A stretch of DNA of 64,000 nucleotides from Cyathus striatus (lineage: Eukaryota > Basidiomycota > Agaricomycetes > Agaricales > Nidulariaceae), in contig JAOVFP010000013.1 in the NCBI GenBank assembly GCA_025738555.1, positions 1,426,001 through 1,490,000 of the forward strand. The letters are read 5' to 3'. The notes under the pieces are model-generated. The model saw only the letters and a program-made list of their open reading frames with translations. It was not told where the DNA came from and did no database searches. A program made the translations under genes and the position numbers. Numbering within the stretch: position 1 is the first letter of the stretch; each line of letters opens with the position of its first letter. Below are positions 12,557 through 23,944 of this stretch, in pieces.

Positions 12557-13892
12557 GTGGCTTTGATTCTGATAGATTGCTACTGGTAAGCACTGGGGCT
12601 GCAAACTGTTTCATCACTGGGAGCTTGATTGAGTGCATTTGGGATCATAACATGTGCACTGTGATCAATGGACATTGCATTTGAAATCAATGTATACAAG
12701 TACAAATCAATGGTAGATTGTGCATATGAAATCAATGAGAAATAAATGTGCAATCAATGAGAAATCAGTCAAAAATCAATGAATAACTCGAAATTGTTAG
12801 GTACCCAACTACAGGATATACTAAATACTAGGGTGGTTAACTATATACATGTACTTACTTTATCTACTAGACCATGAGTCCTTTTCTAACAAATAAACTT
12901 TACTCTATATTACACATACCTGGAGAGCAAAATCAATGTTGAAATCAATCATTTGTACTTAGTTTAAATTGCATTTCAAAGTGAAATCATTGCTGAAATC
13001 AATCCTTTTGGACTTTGTAATATTATTGGTACAACATTGGGGAGATCAATATAAGTTCTAAGGGAAATAAATATGAAATAAATGCGAAAATCAATGTGAA
13101 AATCAGTGTTATCTAATATAGAAATCATTGCTAAAATAAATGCTTTGATTTTGGCAATGATTTCACTTTGAAATGTAATTTAAACTAAGTACAAATGATT
13201 GATTTCAACACATTGATTTTCGCATTTATTTCACATTGATTTCCCTTAGAATTTACATTGATCTCCCCAATGATTTCAAACTTGTACCAATAATATTACA
13301 AAGTCCAAAAGGATTGATTTCAGCAATGATTTCACTTTGAAATGCAATTTAAACTAAGTACAAATGATTGATTTCAACATTGATTTTGCTCTCCAGGTAT
13401 GTGTAATATAGAGTAAAGTTTATTTGTTAGAAAAGGACTCATGGTCTAGTAGATAAAGTAAGTACATGTATATAGTTAACCACCCTAGTATTTAGTATAT
13501 CCTGTAGTTGGGTACCTAACAATTTCGAGTTATTCATTGATTTTTGACTGATTTCTCATTGATTGCACATTTATTTCTCATTGATTTCATATGCACAATC
13601 TACCATTGATTTGTACTTGTATACATTGATTTCAAATGCAATGTCCATTGATCACAGTGCACATGTTATGATCCCAAATGCACTCAATCAAGCTCCCAGT
13701 GATGAAACAGTTTGCAGCCCCAGTGGCACAATCTACCATTGATTTGTACTTGTATACATTGATTTCAAATGCAATGTCCATTGATCACAGTGCACATGTT
13801 ATGATTCCAAATGCACTCAGTCAAGCTCCCAGTGACAAAACAGTTTGCGGCCCCAGTGCTTACCAGTAGCAATCTATCAGAATCAAAGCCAC
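12557..13892. mobile_element. Long-armed foldback element (MULE-like) in copy A
   Basis: The whole 1336-bp insertion is an inverted repeat. GTGGCTTTGATTCTGATAG at the left end is matched by its reverse complement at the right, and the arms run roughly 560 bp each, almost to the centre near 13,150. The right arm contains an internal tandem duplication (13,596-13,729 and 13,730-13,852). It interrupts a WD40 repeat: TGGACCATTTGA on the left and TGGTGCATTTGA on the right may be a decayed 9-12-bp target duplication. There is no ORF of note. Long arms and that duplication size suggest a Mutator-like non-autonomous element, but the class is inferred. Confidence 0.75.
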
Positions 13893-14553
13893 TGGTGCAT
13901 TTGAAGGCCACAGTAATCAAGTGACATCAGTGGCATTCTCTCCAGATGGAACACAGGTGGTGTCTGGATCAGATGATAAAACAGTCAGAGTGTGGAATGT
14001 GGCAAATGGACAAATCATTGCTGGACCATTTGAAGGCCACAAGTATCAAGTGACATCAGTGGCATTCTCTCCAGATAGAACACAGGTGGTGTCTGGATCA
14101 GATGATAAAACAGTCAGAGTGTGGAATATGACAAGTGGACAAATAATTACTGGACCATTTGAAGGCTACAGTGATTGGGTAACATCAGTGGCATTCTCTC
14201 CTGATGGAACACAAGTGGTGTCTGGGTCAGATGATAGAACAGTCAGAGTGTGGAATGTGGCAAGTGGAGAAACCATTGCTGGACCATTTGAAGGCCACAG
14301 TAATTAAGTAACATCAGTGGCATTCTCTCCTGATGGAACACAAGTGGTGTCTGGATCAGATGATAAAACAGTCAGAGCGTGGAATATGACAAGTGGACAA
14401 ATAATTGCTGAACCATTTGAAGGCCACAGTGATTGGGTGACATCAGTGGCATCCTCTCCAGTGGAACACAAGTGGTGTCTGGGTCATATGATAAAACAGT
14501 CAGAGTCTGGAATTTACAGACAGATTGTGTAGAAGAGTTTGACATATTCCAAA

Positions 14554-15665
14554 TAAGGCTCCAACCATATACTATCCCTATACACCTGAAGGGAGTATTT
14601 ATAGGAATAGGGTAATTATAGTGTATTTATAGTATAAATAGGGTTATAGGGTATATTGTATAGAGTTTATATATTTCACTAAAAATTACTTAGAAGTCAT
14701 CACTACTAAAATAATCTTGTTGTTCTTAAAGTGCTCTATTTTTTCAAAAGCAATTATACACCAATTTACTATGGCTGTAACACTTTCTTCATTCCACAAA
14801 GTTATTATATTCAGTGTGTGGAAGAAAATTACAGGTTGAAGGTATTCTTAGACATAGAATTTGTGAGTGGATAGCATATCCATCTATCCTCAGGTCCTAT
14901 TGAAGTTTTATGAGAAGTATAAAGTGGAGGGAAAGTAACCTGGTATTCAAAAATGTAAAGTACTGTAATTAAATATGCACAGAACAATGTTAGTGAGCTG
15001 AGTATTTAATATGAACATAAGGCCAGTTCTATGGTACAGGTAAACTGCTTGCTCTACAGTGTGTAAATGTATTATGTTAATTGATGTGCAATAGTAGACA
15101 TATCATAAGAACATCTGTGCTAAGTTATTTGTAATGCACACATGTGGCAATAATATTTATTATAGTTCACATCACACTGTAGTGAATAAAAAGTACTGTA
15201 TTCCTTTGAATAACTGTTTATACCTATTTGAGTGTTATGACTCAAACTTCTGTTTATGTTAATTCAGAAGTGTAACCAATATCCAATAGACACTTTAGCC
15301 AATTCTATCAGCTGAGTGTACCTTTTAAGAAGCCTATTATTTTTATCTGTACTCTGTTTGCCACCCTCTGACATGTTGAGTATTTTAATAGGTTATATAT
15401 ATCCATTTTCAAAGTAGGATGTTGCATAAAAGTGATATTTATTAGTGACCTTTGAGGTATAAGCTCCATTACTACTATAAGTGGCTTCTGTATGTCACTA
15501 TCTAGACTAAATCTAAGCTTAATGTCACAAAAACCTCCAAATAAAATCTAACCATATATTTACCCTATACACTATAAAATACTATATACAGAAAAAGTAG
15601 GAATTTGAGTATAGGGATAGGGATAGGGATAGGGTAAATACCCATAGTATATAGTTGGAGCCTTA
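14554..15665. mobile_element. Non-autonomous hAT-type element with exact 8-bp TSD
   Basis: A 1112-bp insertion starts with TAAGGCTCCAAC and ends with GTTGGAGCCTTA. It is flanked by ATTCCAAA at 14546-14553 and again at 15666-15673. Copy B is uninterrupted at this point of the C-terminal exon. The 8-bp duplication and the TAAGG start fit hAT. Near the right end AGGGAT/GGGATA words are repeated. No transposase ORF is seen, so it would have been moved in trans. Confidence 0.85.
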
Positions 15666-16090
15666 ATTCCAAACCCCAAAAGTTTTTCTTACTTGTGATA
15701 AAAATGGATGGGCAAGAGACATCTATGAGAGAGTACTATTCTGGGTACCTTTCCATTATGATAAATGTTTGTGTGGCTTACAAACTGTACAAATTATGTC
15801 AAGTTATAATATGTGTAAGGTTAATTCCACAAACTTTGTATGTGGAACAGGTTGGATCAAATGCCAAACTGATTTTCCTACTCTTCCCAAACACTTTGAT
15901 TCTCCCATGTCTAATTTATCAAAATAAAAATGACAGTGAATGATGCAAATGAATTGGTAGGCAATTATATCTGTGTCACATATGACTTGTGACATTGTAA
16001 CATGTGTGACAAATATGACAATCATGAATTTTGTGACATCGTGACAGGTGTAACAAGCATGAATTTTGTGACGGACGTGACATGTGTGAC

Positions 16091-16270
16091 AAATGTGACA
16101 AAGTGCAAAATGTGACAAAGTGCAAAATGTGACAAGGTGCAAAATGTGACAAAGTGCAAAATGTGACAAGGTGCAAAATGTGACAAGGTGCAAAATGTGA
16201 CAAGGTGCAAAATGTGACAAGGTGCAAAATGTGACAAGGTGCAAAATGTGACAAGGTGCAAAATGTGACA
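16091..16270. repeat. 17-bp minisatellite
   Basis: About ten copies of AAAATGTGACAAGGTGC, with AAAGTGC variants at the left end, form an almost perfect array. It continues on both sides into looser GTGACA words. It lies in the spacer between the two inverted NLR arms. ORFs reading through it are artefacts of the repeat. Confidence 0.9.
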
Positions 16271-16373
16271 TAGTAACATAGTGACATGTGTCACACATGT
16301 GAAATATGTGACAGATATGACAAATGTGTGAAACATGACAATTAGTAGTACTTAATGATTGTTGTCAAACAGT

Positions 16374-17040
16374 GAAGTAACAGCTGCAATGAAGTGAGAA
16401 AAGTATGAAGTGCAGACTGGAAGTATGTGAAGTGGAAGAACTATGATAAAGTAATGACTGCAACAAGTGTGAAGCTAAAGTGAAATGGTGAAGTAACAAC
16501 TGCAATGAAGTGAAGGAAGTATGAAGTACAGAATGGAAGTATGTGAAGTGGAAGTACTATGATGAAGTAACAACTGCAATGAGTGTGAAGCTGGAGTCAA
16601 ACAGTGAAGTAACAACTGCAATGAAGCAAAGAAAATATGAAGTGCAGACTGGAAGTATGTAAAGTAGAAGTACTATAATGAAGTAACAACTGCAATGAAG
16701 CGAAGAGAGTATGAAGTGCAGATTGAAACTGGGTGAAGCTGAAATGAAATTGTAAAGTAACAACTGCAATGAACTGAAGAAAGTATGAAGTGCAAACTGG
16801 AACTGGGTGAAGTGGAAGTACAATGATGAAGTAATGACTGCAACAAGTGTGAAACTGAAGTGAACTGGTGAAGCAACAGCTGCAATGAAGTGAAGAGAGT
16901 ATGAAGTGCAGACTGGAAGTATGTGAAGTGGAAGTACAATAATAAAGTAATGACTGTATCAAGTGTGAAGCTGAAGTCAAATAGTAAAGTAACAGCTGCA
17001 ATGAAGTGAAGGTACTATGAAGTGCAGACTGAAGTTGTAT
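16374..17040. repeat. About 115-bp minisatellite
   Basis: About six diverged copies of a unit beginning GAAGTAACAACTGCAATGAAG and containing GAAGTGCAGACTGGAAGTAT follow one another. Repeated starts at 16374, 16489 and 16604 give the period. No protein function is suggested by the repetitive minus-strand ORFs. Confidence 0.85.
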
Positions 17041-17901
17041 GAAGTAAATGTATGAAGTATTGACAGCAGTGCAATTGAAGTAGCTTCATATTTTTGGAAC
17101 TGTATATCACCCTGCAGTTTTACTGCAGTTGCAGTATGAAGTATAACAATAGTTATCAGTACTAGTGGAGCAATTGCACTCAATAGGAAAAGAGCAATTG
17201 CACTGAAAGAGGAAGAAGAAAGGGAGTGAGAGCAAATAGACAATGAGAGCAAGGGAGTGAATGGAAGGTGGGAACAAAAAATTAATTGCCACATCAATCC
17301 CAAAAAATCAATGGATGTGCACATGACCAATCATGTGCTTATAAATAATAATAGTATTATGTAATATTTAATGACACATAATCCATTGATGATTGATGGC
17401 CCATTGGTGCTTTCAGAATAAGTGCCAGTCACATGACCACACCAAGGGTTCAATTCTCATCAGATGCAATTTTTTTTTACACTGATAACTTATATAAATA
17501 TAAGTGATAGTCAGATGATAGTCAGGTGAAATTGTATCAATCAAGTCTCAGATTATGATCTGACACCAGATTGAATAGGAGTAAGGTGAGAGTAAGGTGA
17601 TAGTAAGGTGAGACTTATGATTATTCTAATTTTGTATGTAATAATAATCTAACTCTCAACTAAGTCTCATCTTACTATCAATCTACTCTCTGATACTATC
17701 AACTGACTCTCAACTTACTCTCTGATAGTCAGTTGAAACATGTGGCTAAGTGTATCAACCTCCTTATTAGTGAGTGTATGTGGTATGACTTTTTTATTCT
17801 ATGTATTTGCATTTACACTATGTCAAGCTAAATTACATACTTTATATAAGATCAAATGAAACACTATATAGAAAATGTAACTAGAAGTTTATCTACCTTT
17901 G
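17041..17901. other. AT-rich spacer at the centre of the inverted duplication
   Basis: No gene is seen. Positions 17,510-17,740 contain GATAGTCAG and AGTAAGGTGAGA words and their inverse (TCTCATCTTACTATC, CTGATAGTCAG), giving a loose inverted repeat of about 200 bp. The stretch ends at the stop codon of NLR copy B. Confidence 0.45.
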
Positions 17902-20900
17902 CTACATAATTTTGCAGGCACAACAAGATACATTTATATCATTCAATATGACATATAATTTTGGTGAATTAGAAATGGGAAAATCAAAGTGTTTAGGAAG
18001 AGTAGGAGATTCAGTTTTACATTTAGTCCATTCTGTTCCAATAACAAAGTTTGTAGAATTTACTTTACACATATCATATCTTGATATAATTTGTACAGTT
18101 TCTGCACCACACAAACATTTTTTTTCTTGGGAAGGTAGCCAGAATAGCACATTCTGATTGATATCTCTTACCCATCCATAACTATCAGAAGCAAAAGAAA
18201 CCTTTGAACTTCCAAATATATTAAACTCTCTTAGACAGTCTGTTTGTAAATTCCACACTCTGACTGAGTGATCACTTGACCCAGACACCACTTGTGTTCC
18301 ATCTAGAGAGAATGCAACTGATGTCACCCTACTACTGTGACCTTCAAATAGTGCAGCAATAGTTTCTGGAATTGCCACATTCCACACTCTGACTATTCGA
18401 TCAGCTGACCCAGACACCACTTGTGTTCCATCTGGAGAGAATGCCACTGATGTCACACCCCGGCTGTGGCCTTGAAATGGCCCAGAAATGATTTCTCCAC
18501 TTGCCACATTCCATACTCTGACTGTTTGATCATCTGATCCAGATACCACTTGTGTTCCATCAGGAGAGAAAGCCACTGATGTCACCTGCATAGTGTGGCC
18601 TTCAAATGATCCAGTAATGGTTTCTTCACTTGCTACATTCCACACTCTGACTGTTTTATCATTTGACCCAGATACCACTTGTGTTCCATCTGGAGAGAAT
18701 GCAACTGATAATATCCATCCAGTGTGGCCTTCAAATGGTCCAGCAATAGTTTCTCCACTTGCTACATTCCAGATCTTTACTGTTTTATCATGTGACCCAG
18801 ACACCACTTGTGTTCCATCTGGAGAGAATGCCACTGATGTCACCACATCACTGTGGCCTTCAAATGGTTCAGCCACAGTTTCTCCACTTGCCACATTCCA
18901 CACCCTGACTGTTTTATCATGTGACCCAGACACTACTTGTGTTCCATCTGGAGAGAATCCCACTGATGTCACCCAATGACTGTGGCCTTCAAATGGTTCA
19001 GCAATGATTTCTCCACTTGCCACATTCCACACTCTGACTGTTTTATCACGTGACCCAGACACTACTTGTGTTCCATCTGGAGAGAATGCTACTGATGTCA
19101 CCCAATGACTGTGGCCATTAGCATCTCCACTTGTTACATTGAACACTCTCACTGCTTTTTCATCTGTTGCATACACCACTTTTGTTCCATCTGGAGAGAA
19201 TGCCATAAATCTTGCCCATACACTGCGGCCTTTAAATGATTTAGCAATAGTTTCTCCACTTGCTACATTCCACACTATGACTACTTTATCTGCTGACACA
19301 GACACCACTTGTGTTCCATCTGGAGAGAATGCCACTAATCTCACCCATTCATTGTGTCCTTTAAATGGTCCAGCAATAATTTCTCCACTTGTCACATTCC
19401 ACACTCTGACTGTTCTATCTGCTGACCCAGACACCACTTGTGTTCCATCAGGAGAGAATCCCACTGATGTCACCCAATTACTGTGGCCTTTAAATGATCC
19501 AGCAATAATTTCTCCACTTGCCACATTCCATACTCTGACTGTTCTATCACATGACCCAGACACCACTTGTGTTCCATCTGGAGAGAATCCCACTGATGTC
19601 ACATAATCACTGTGGCCTTCAAATGGTCCAGCAATGATTTGTCCATTTGCCACATTTCACACTCTGACTGTTTTATCATCTGATCCAGACACCACCTGTG
19701 TTCCATCTAGAGAGAATGCCACTGATGTCACTTGATTACTGTGGCCTTCAAATGGTCCAGCAATAGTTTCTCCACTTGCCACATTCCACACCCTGACAGT
19801 TCTATCATCTGACCCAGACACCACATGTGTTCCATCAGGAGAGAATGCCACTGATGTCACTTGATTACTGTGGCCTTCAAATGGTCCAGCAATAGTTTCT
19901 CCACTTGCCACACTCCACACTCTGATTGTTTTATCACATGACCCAGACACCACTTGTGTTCCATCTGAAGAGAATGCTACTGATGATATCCATCCAGTGT
20001 GGCCTTCAAATGGTCCAGTACTAAGTGCTGCCTTCCAGAATACATCTCTTCCCTTTTCAACTTTAAGTATATTTTTGAAGAAAGGTGAATAGTGCTTTAT
20101 AACTAATGAATTCTCTGGTGCAAATGCCAATACTGAAATATATATGTGTGCCATGCTCTTTCTGATGGGAAAGTTAAAATTATACATCAGTTTCAGAGCA
20201 TCTTCAATGAATTCATAAACTCTTGGATTTTCCTGCTAAAATGTAAGCTTTCACTTTATCTAAAATATTCATAACATACTTTTGTGTAAGGAATCATCAT
20301 ATTCAGCATTTCAGTTACTCTTAGCATTTCATTTAGAAGGCTCATTACTTCCAACCAATATAAAAATTTGCAATATAGAAATATATTTAGTTCCATCAAA
20401 GATGTGGAACTATTTTTTTCACTTTCTATCATTTCCACATAATGTAAATTCCAATATTTGCTGCAATATTGAAGATGCATTGGTATATACTTGCATATTC
20501 TGTCATGCAAATCACTGATATCATGGTTCATTAGATATGAGGATTCAACTTGGCATATATTGAATTTAAGTTCATTGTTCAAAATCTCCAGTGTAGATTT
20601 TGCCATTCTCTTTATATGCTTTTCATCATTTACTGAGAATATGTTTATTTCAGGTAATTTCAGAAGAAACTCTCCAAAAGTTAAATGATGAAATACTATG
20701 CAGTTATTTTTGATTGTTGTAACTGGTTGAAGGAAATGTAGTATTCTATTGATTTCTTCTTTTAAATCATTCATTTCACAATCAATTTTAAGAAAGTAAT
20801 GAAGCTCATCTTTAGGTAGTGGAGATTTTGCCAAATAAATAGTGGCTAAAACCTGTCTAACAATTTCTTTTCTGTTATTATGCCATTTTCCAAATGAGTT

Positions 20901-22012
20901 TTGAAGTATTTGCTGATAGAGTGTGTCAACTGGATTGTCTATCTCTCCAGATAGCAATTGGTTAAGCTTCTCCCTTGGTGATATCTCATTTTCCATATAT
21001 TGTGCAGTTGTTATGTACTTTATTGCTGTGGATGCCCATATAAATAATCCTGCAGCTCTTTCTGTCATTTTGTTTAATTCAGTTTCAACTAAATCAAGCT
21101 GCAGCTCATCTTTGTGAGTTTCAAAAGATTGCTCTAAGAATTTATAAATGTTTTTATTAATTTCTGGATCAAGCTTTGAATCAGTTTCTAGTGTGACAAC
21201 TACACATTGTTGAGAATTTTGCACAATATCAGAACCAGAACCTTGTCTGCCAGTTAATATAAGCTTATAATGCCTTGGAAGTTTAGTCCAACTGTTGAAA
21301 GTTTTCTTGATATCTTTTAAAGATTTACATTCATCCAGTGCATCAATAACAAATGCAGGAGGGAACTTGATCAATTCACCATGACAAGTTTTAAGTGTAT
21401 TTGCAATCAAGTGCTTGAAATGCCATTCAATTGCACCAGGTTTGAAGTTGTTGTCCAGATATCCAGCAATGTTCTCTTTCACAGTGGAATACTGATTTTT
21501 TGATGCTAAATCTGCAGCCATGGTTCTCCAAACTACAGCTGCATCACTCAATGTGTCATCATCCCTTTTGAAAAAATGGCAGCCACCCAGTCTTTTCCAT
21601 TCCTCTGAGCTGAGTGTTTCAACAAGAGTAGAGGCAATTGCAGATTTTCCAGTACCAGGACTACCAGTAATCCACATAATGTTTGGAGTGGAATCATCTA
21701 TATAAGCAATTTCTTTAGGTTTTTTTCATGAATAAACCAATGTATTCACATACCAAAATCTCCCAACCACTTATAAATACTGTTTAGAATTGTTGCCCTA
21801 GTCCCTTCCATGCATGAAGGAGGATAATGCAAGTTATGATCAATAGGCTGCAATAGTTTAAGTTTCCATGAGATTTCATGATCATTTTTCATCTCATAGT
21901 TATTGAAAGTACTAGTGATTTGATTTCCCCCAAAGGTGTTTATCTGCGCACTCGGTGCATAGACATTCTGCGCTTGGGGAAAAGCTTGAGCGGTATTATG
22001 AGTTTCAGCCAT
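17902..22012 (-). CDS. NACHT-WD40 NOD-like receptor gene, copy B, one nonsense codon
   Basis: Three exons keep one frame: 22012-21754, 21697-20280 and 20235-17902 (introns of 56 and 44 nt, donors GTATGT), totalling 1336 codons. Exon 1 encodes an 86-residue N terminus containing NVYAPSAQINTFGGNQI and a CMEGTRATIL linker. Exon 2 carries the NACHT NTPase: Walker A GSPGTGKS (about 98-105), Walker B-like DALDE (about 205) and a helical tail. Exon 3 has 14 near-identical WD40 repeats from about residue 633, each close to [20 protein letters not shown], then a tail of about 110 residues. A TGG-to-TGA change at 19659-19657 (Trp752) stops translation inside repeat 3, leaving 751 residues with NACHT and under three repeats. 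Family members (HET-D/HET-E type) sense non-self ligands through the repeats and trigger cell death. It may be a young pseudogene or a truncated allele. Confidence 0.85.
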
Positions 22013-22117
22013 TGAGATGAAGTACAATCGTATTTGAGCTTGTGAATCAGTGTTGTGACACTTTAGCGAGGTGTTTGAGAAGACCGGGAAGGGGGAACAA
22101 ATGCGTAGCTGAATAAG

Positions 22118-22126
22118 CTTTATATA
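22118..22126 (-). promoter_or_regulatory. TATA-like box of NLR copy B
   Basis: TATATAAAG on the minus strand lies about 107 nt upstream of the ATG at 22012. The left-arm copy has TTTATAAA at the same distance. Confidence 0.45.
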
Positions 22127-22639
22127 TTCTTGCAAAGGTGTTGACAGTTCTATAAATGTCTGACACCGCGGCCGCGGTCGTATGACCCATAATCCTTCTA
22201 TATTTGATACACGTGTTTATATCCAAAATGATACTCTGAATGATGTTCAGATGTGTAACAGGAATAGCGCCGCGCATCTTCGAAGATTGGGTTTTCAACG
22301 TCAAAGCGTTCTGATCTTTCGGAAGTATCGAGTCCGAAAATGGTACCCTTATCGGCACACACGCAGTTGACATCAAGCTGACCTACTAATCTGACGGACA
22401 TTGCATAGCAAGCTGTGTGCGACTCAGGAATGGTTCAAGGGGGAGGACGTAGACACGGAGGGTGGGAATGTAACAAGCATGACTGCGATGTCGGTCATGA
22501 GGAACAAGTAGTTTGAGAACGATTAATTTCTTGGGCGGGAAGATCCGGATTAAATGCGATACTCAAGTCGTACTGCTTACTGTGACCTTGGCTGGTGTTT
22601 TGGGGGACGTATGACGGGAGTAGGATCTGGGGGATGTGC

Positions 22640-22705
22640 GGGCACGGGCTGAGATGTTGGTCCTTCTGGATGGGAAAGTGGGATGTTTTTGAGTAAGGTA
22701 GGCTG
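22640..22705 (+). pseudogene. CSN3-like C-terminal exon fragment
   Basis: The plus strand encodes AEMLVLLDGKVG followed by a stop and a GTAAGGT-like donor, matching the exon at 4.69-4.81 kb. It abuts the end of the NLR inverted duplication and is broken. Confidence 0.5.
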
Positions 22706-23402
22706 TGTTTTCTTTTTTGTTTTGAGGGGGGCCCTCTCGCTTTTCTTGAGCTGTTCTGCTGGTCTGCGATACTGGGAGAGAGAGCTGGGGCTGAAGCTGG
22801 TACTTTCACGCGCCGGTGGATCTTCTGTGCTTTGACGCAGCAGCGGTGGTCTCAAAGTCACAATACAAACGCATACCCGACCCCTCCCGAACCGACCACG
22901 ATACGCTAGCCAACTAAAGCACAATATCCAGCCAGCACCCCACGATCCAAAGCCATCCACCTTCCAGCGTCGTCAACCAACTCCCCGCACCCAGTATCCA
23001 AAGCTTTAAAACGCCAAAAACAGAGGACAGGTGTCAAAAGTCCAAAGCCAACACGACTCCTACAGGAAAACGGGAGCATAGACGGCACCGACGGGCCACG
23101 AGCGATGGGCATCTGGACCGGCTCCCGCATTCCTCCTCTTCCTACATCTTCTCGCTCCTTCATGTGCAACGTGGCGTAGGGTTGGGTGTAGCGTGTACGC
23201 GCTCGAGGTGATGTGAGGCGTACTGTTCGTTTGGAGGTGGGCGTTCTGAGCACTGGGAGGTATAGAATCCAGGCTGGTTGGAGTAATGGTGTCAGAGTTA
23301 TCGTCCCGATCGCGTATACAATTGTTCTTCACCTTCCTATCTACTTACCCTCCTTTCTCTTCTTTTCGTTAACGCTTACAACCTCGCTGACTCGTACCAC
23401 AG
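22706..23402. repeat. Mixed chimeric repeat bodies in two orientations
   Basis: Up to about 23,200 the sequence reads as minus-strand repeat body (GCCAGC, CCAAAGCCATCCACC words). From about 23,260 it is plus-strand (GGCTGGTTGGAGTAATGG), leading into a pyrimidine-rich intron end before a carboxypeptidase-like exon. No gene is supported. Confidence 0.45.
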
Positions 23403-23651
23403 AATCAAGGCGACCTCGTGGCACAGCTCGTCAGGTTCCTACAGCAGTTCCTAGAACTGTTCGGGGAGCTGAAGGCCAAGAAACTGTTCCTTTTTGGAGA
23501 AAATATATGTCCTATCCTATCCTTCCTCGCACTTCTTAGCTTTAACTTACATCCTTTTTTCTTGCGCAGTATGCGGGGATGTACGTCCCTTGTGTACCCT
23601 TCTTCAAGTCCAGGGGAGATGAGCTTATGAAGCTACAAGTCGAGAGGGTGT
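23403..23651 (+). pseudogene. Serine carboxypeptidase-like fragment
   Basis: After a CAG acceptor the plus strand encodes LVAQLVRFLQQFLELFGELK and KKLFLFGE. An intron-like stretch and a GCAG acceptor follow, then YAGMYVPCVPFFKSRGDELM. In S10 carboxypeptidases this region is the GESYAG nucleophile elbow. Here the serine codon is not encoded across the junction. Only these two exons are present. Confidence 0.55.
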
Positions 23652-23944
23652 TTGGCAAATCGAGTGCAGATAAACAAAAGATGGTAAAACAAAAATTCTA
23701 TGCACACTGTATCACAAGGGCATTATATAGAATTGGGATGACTACAAACCATTGTAAGGGCTCGCAAGTAATGTATTGATTCGAAGAAATTGTGTTGGTC
23801 CCGGTCCCGTACTGCCATCTTGCTGTCATCCCTCAACTCCCGACAAAAATCGTACAAGAGAACGTATAGAAAAAAGGGATTACACTGTAGTGATTGCATA
23901 TTGCATGCATGTACACTACCACCCTCCCTATCCCACCCTCTCAT
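23652..23944. other. Unassigned stretch between repeat fragments
   Basis: No gene or repeat copy is recognised. The last 60 bases merge into the tail of the minus-strand terminal module. Confidence 0.35.

Larger units (their letters stand above)
10425..15943 (+). pseudogene. NACHT-WD40 NOD-like receptor gene, copy A (decayed)
   Basis: Exon 1 starts at the ATG 10425, exon 2 spans 10731-12148 (NACHT: Walker A GSPGTGKS, Walker B-like DALDEC), and exon 3 starts at 12193 and carries WD40 repeats. Introns are 10674-10730 and 12149-12192. Compared with copy B it has at least five lesions. They are a 10-nt deletion between CTATTG direct repeats in exon 1 (frameshift), TGA at 12379-12381, TAG replacing a Trp codon near 12511, TAA near 14306, and a frameshift near 14460. 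A foldback element (12557-13892) and a hAT-type MITE (14554-15665) split the WD40 region and the C-terminal tail. The 483-codon NACHT exon is still open, so decay of the rest is probably recent. Intact relatives act in fungal non-self recognition. Confidence 0.85.
9530..15945 (+). repeat. Left arm of a large inverted duplication
   Basis: This arm matches 22,635-17,900 read in reverse complement. It covers about 0.9 kb of upstream DNA, the whole NACHT-WD40 gene and its C-terminal exon. The left arm is longer because it gained elements at 9942-10217, 12557-13892 and 14554-15665, all absent from the right arm. At several aligned upstream sites the right arm has CG where this arm has TG or CA, for example TATCGCATTT against TATCACATTT. 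Confidence 0.8.
17900..22635 (-). repeat. Right arm of the large inverted duplication
   Basis: This arm matches 9,530-15,945 in opposite orientation without the three element insertions of the left arm. It therefore keeps the ancestral arrangement: promoter region, three-exon NLR gene and end of gene. Homology stops near 22,635, where a CSN3-like exon fragment begins. Confidence 0.8.

Noticed and set aside
15600..15645. Telomere-like GGGATA repeats
   Set aside because: Only a few units, inside the end of a hAT-type element, so they are element subterminal repeats rather than telomeric DNA.
16091..16270. CRISPR-like array
   Set aside because: Units are directly contiguous with no spacers, in a eukaryotic context; it is a minisatellite.
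15804..16336. Minus-strand ORFs of 103-164 codons rich in Cys/His across the GTGACA repeats
   Set aside because: All three overlapping frames are open only because the 17-bp unit lacks stops; the peptides are pure repeat translation.
16557..17001. Minus-strand Ser/Phe/Leu-rich ORFs that look membrane-like
   Set aside because: They translate the minisatellite of about 115 bp; several frames are open at once and none has a start context or conserved neighbour.
18593..19606. Plus-strand ORFs of 128-155 codons with repeated CVPSGENAT peptides
   Set aside because: They are antisense shadows of the WD40 repeats of NLR copy B.
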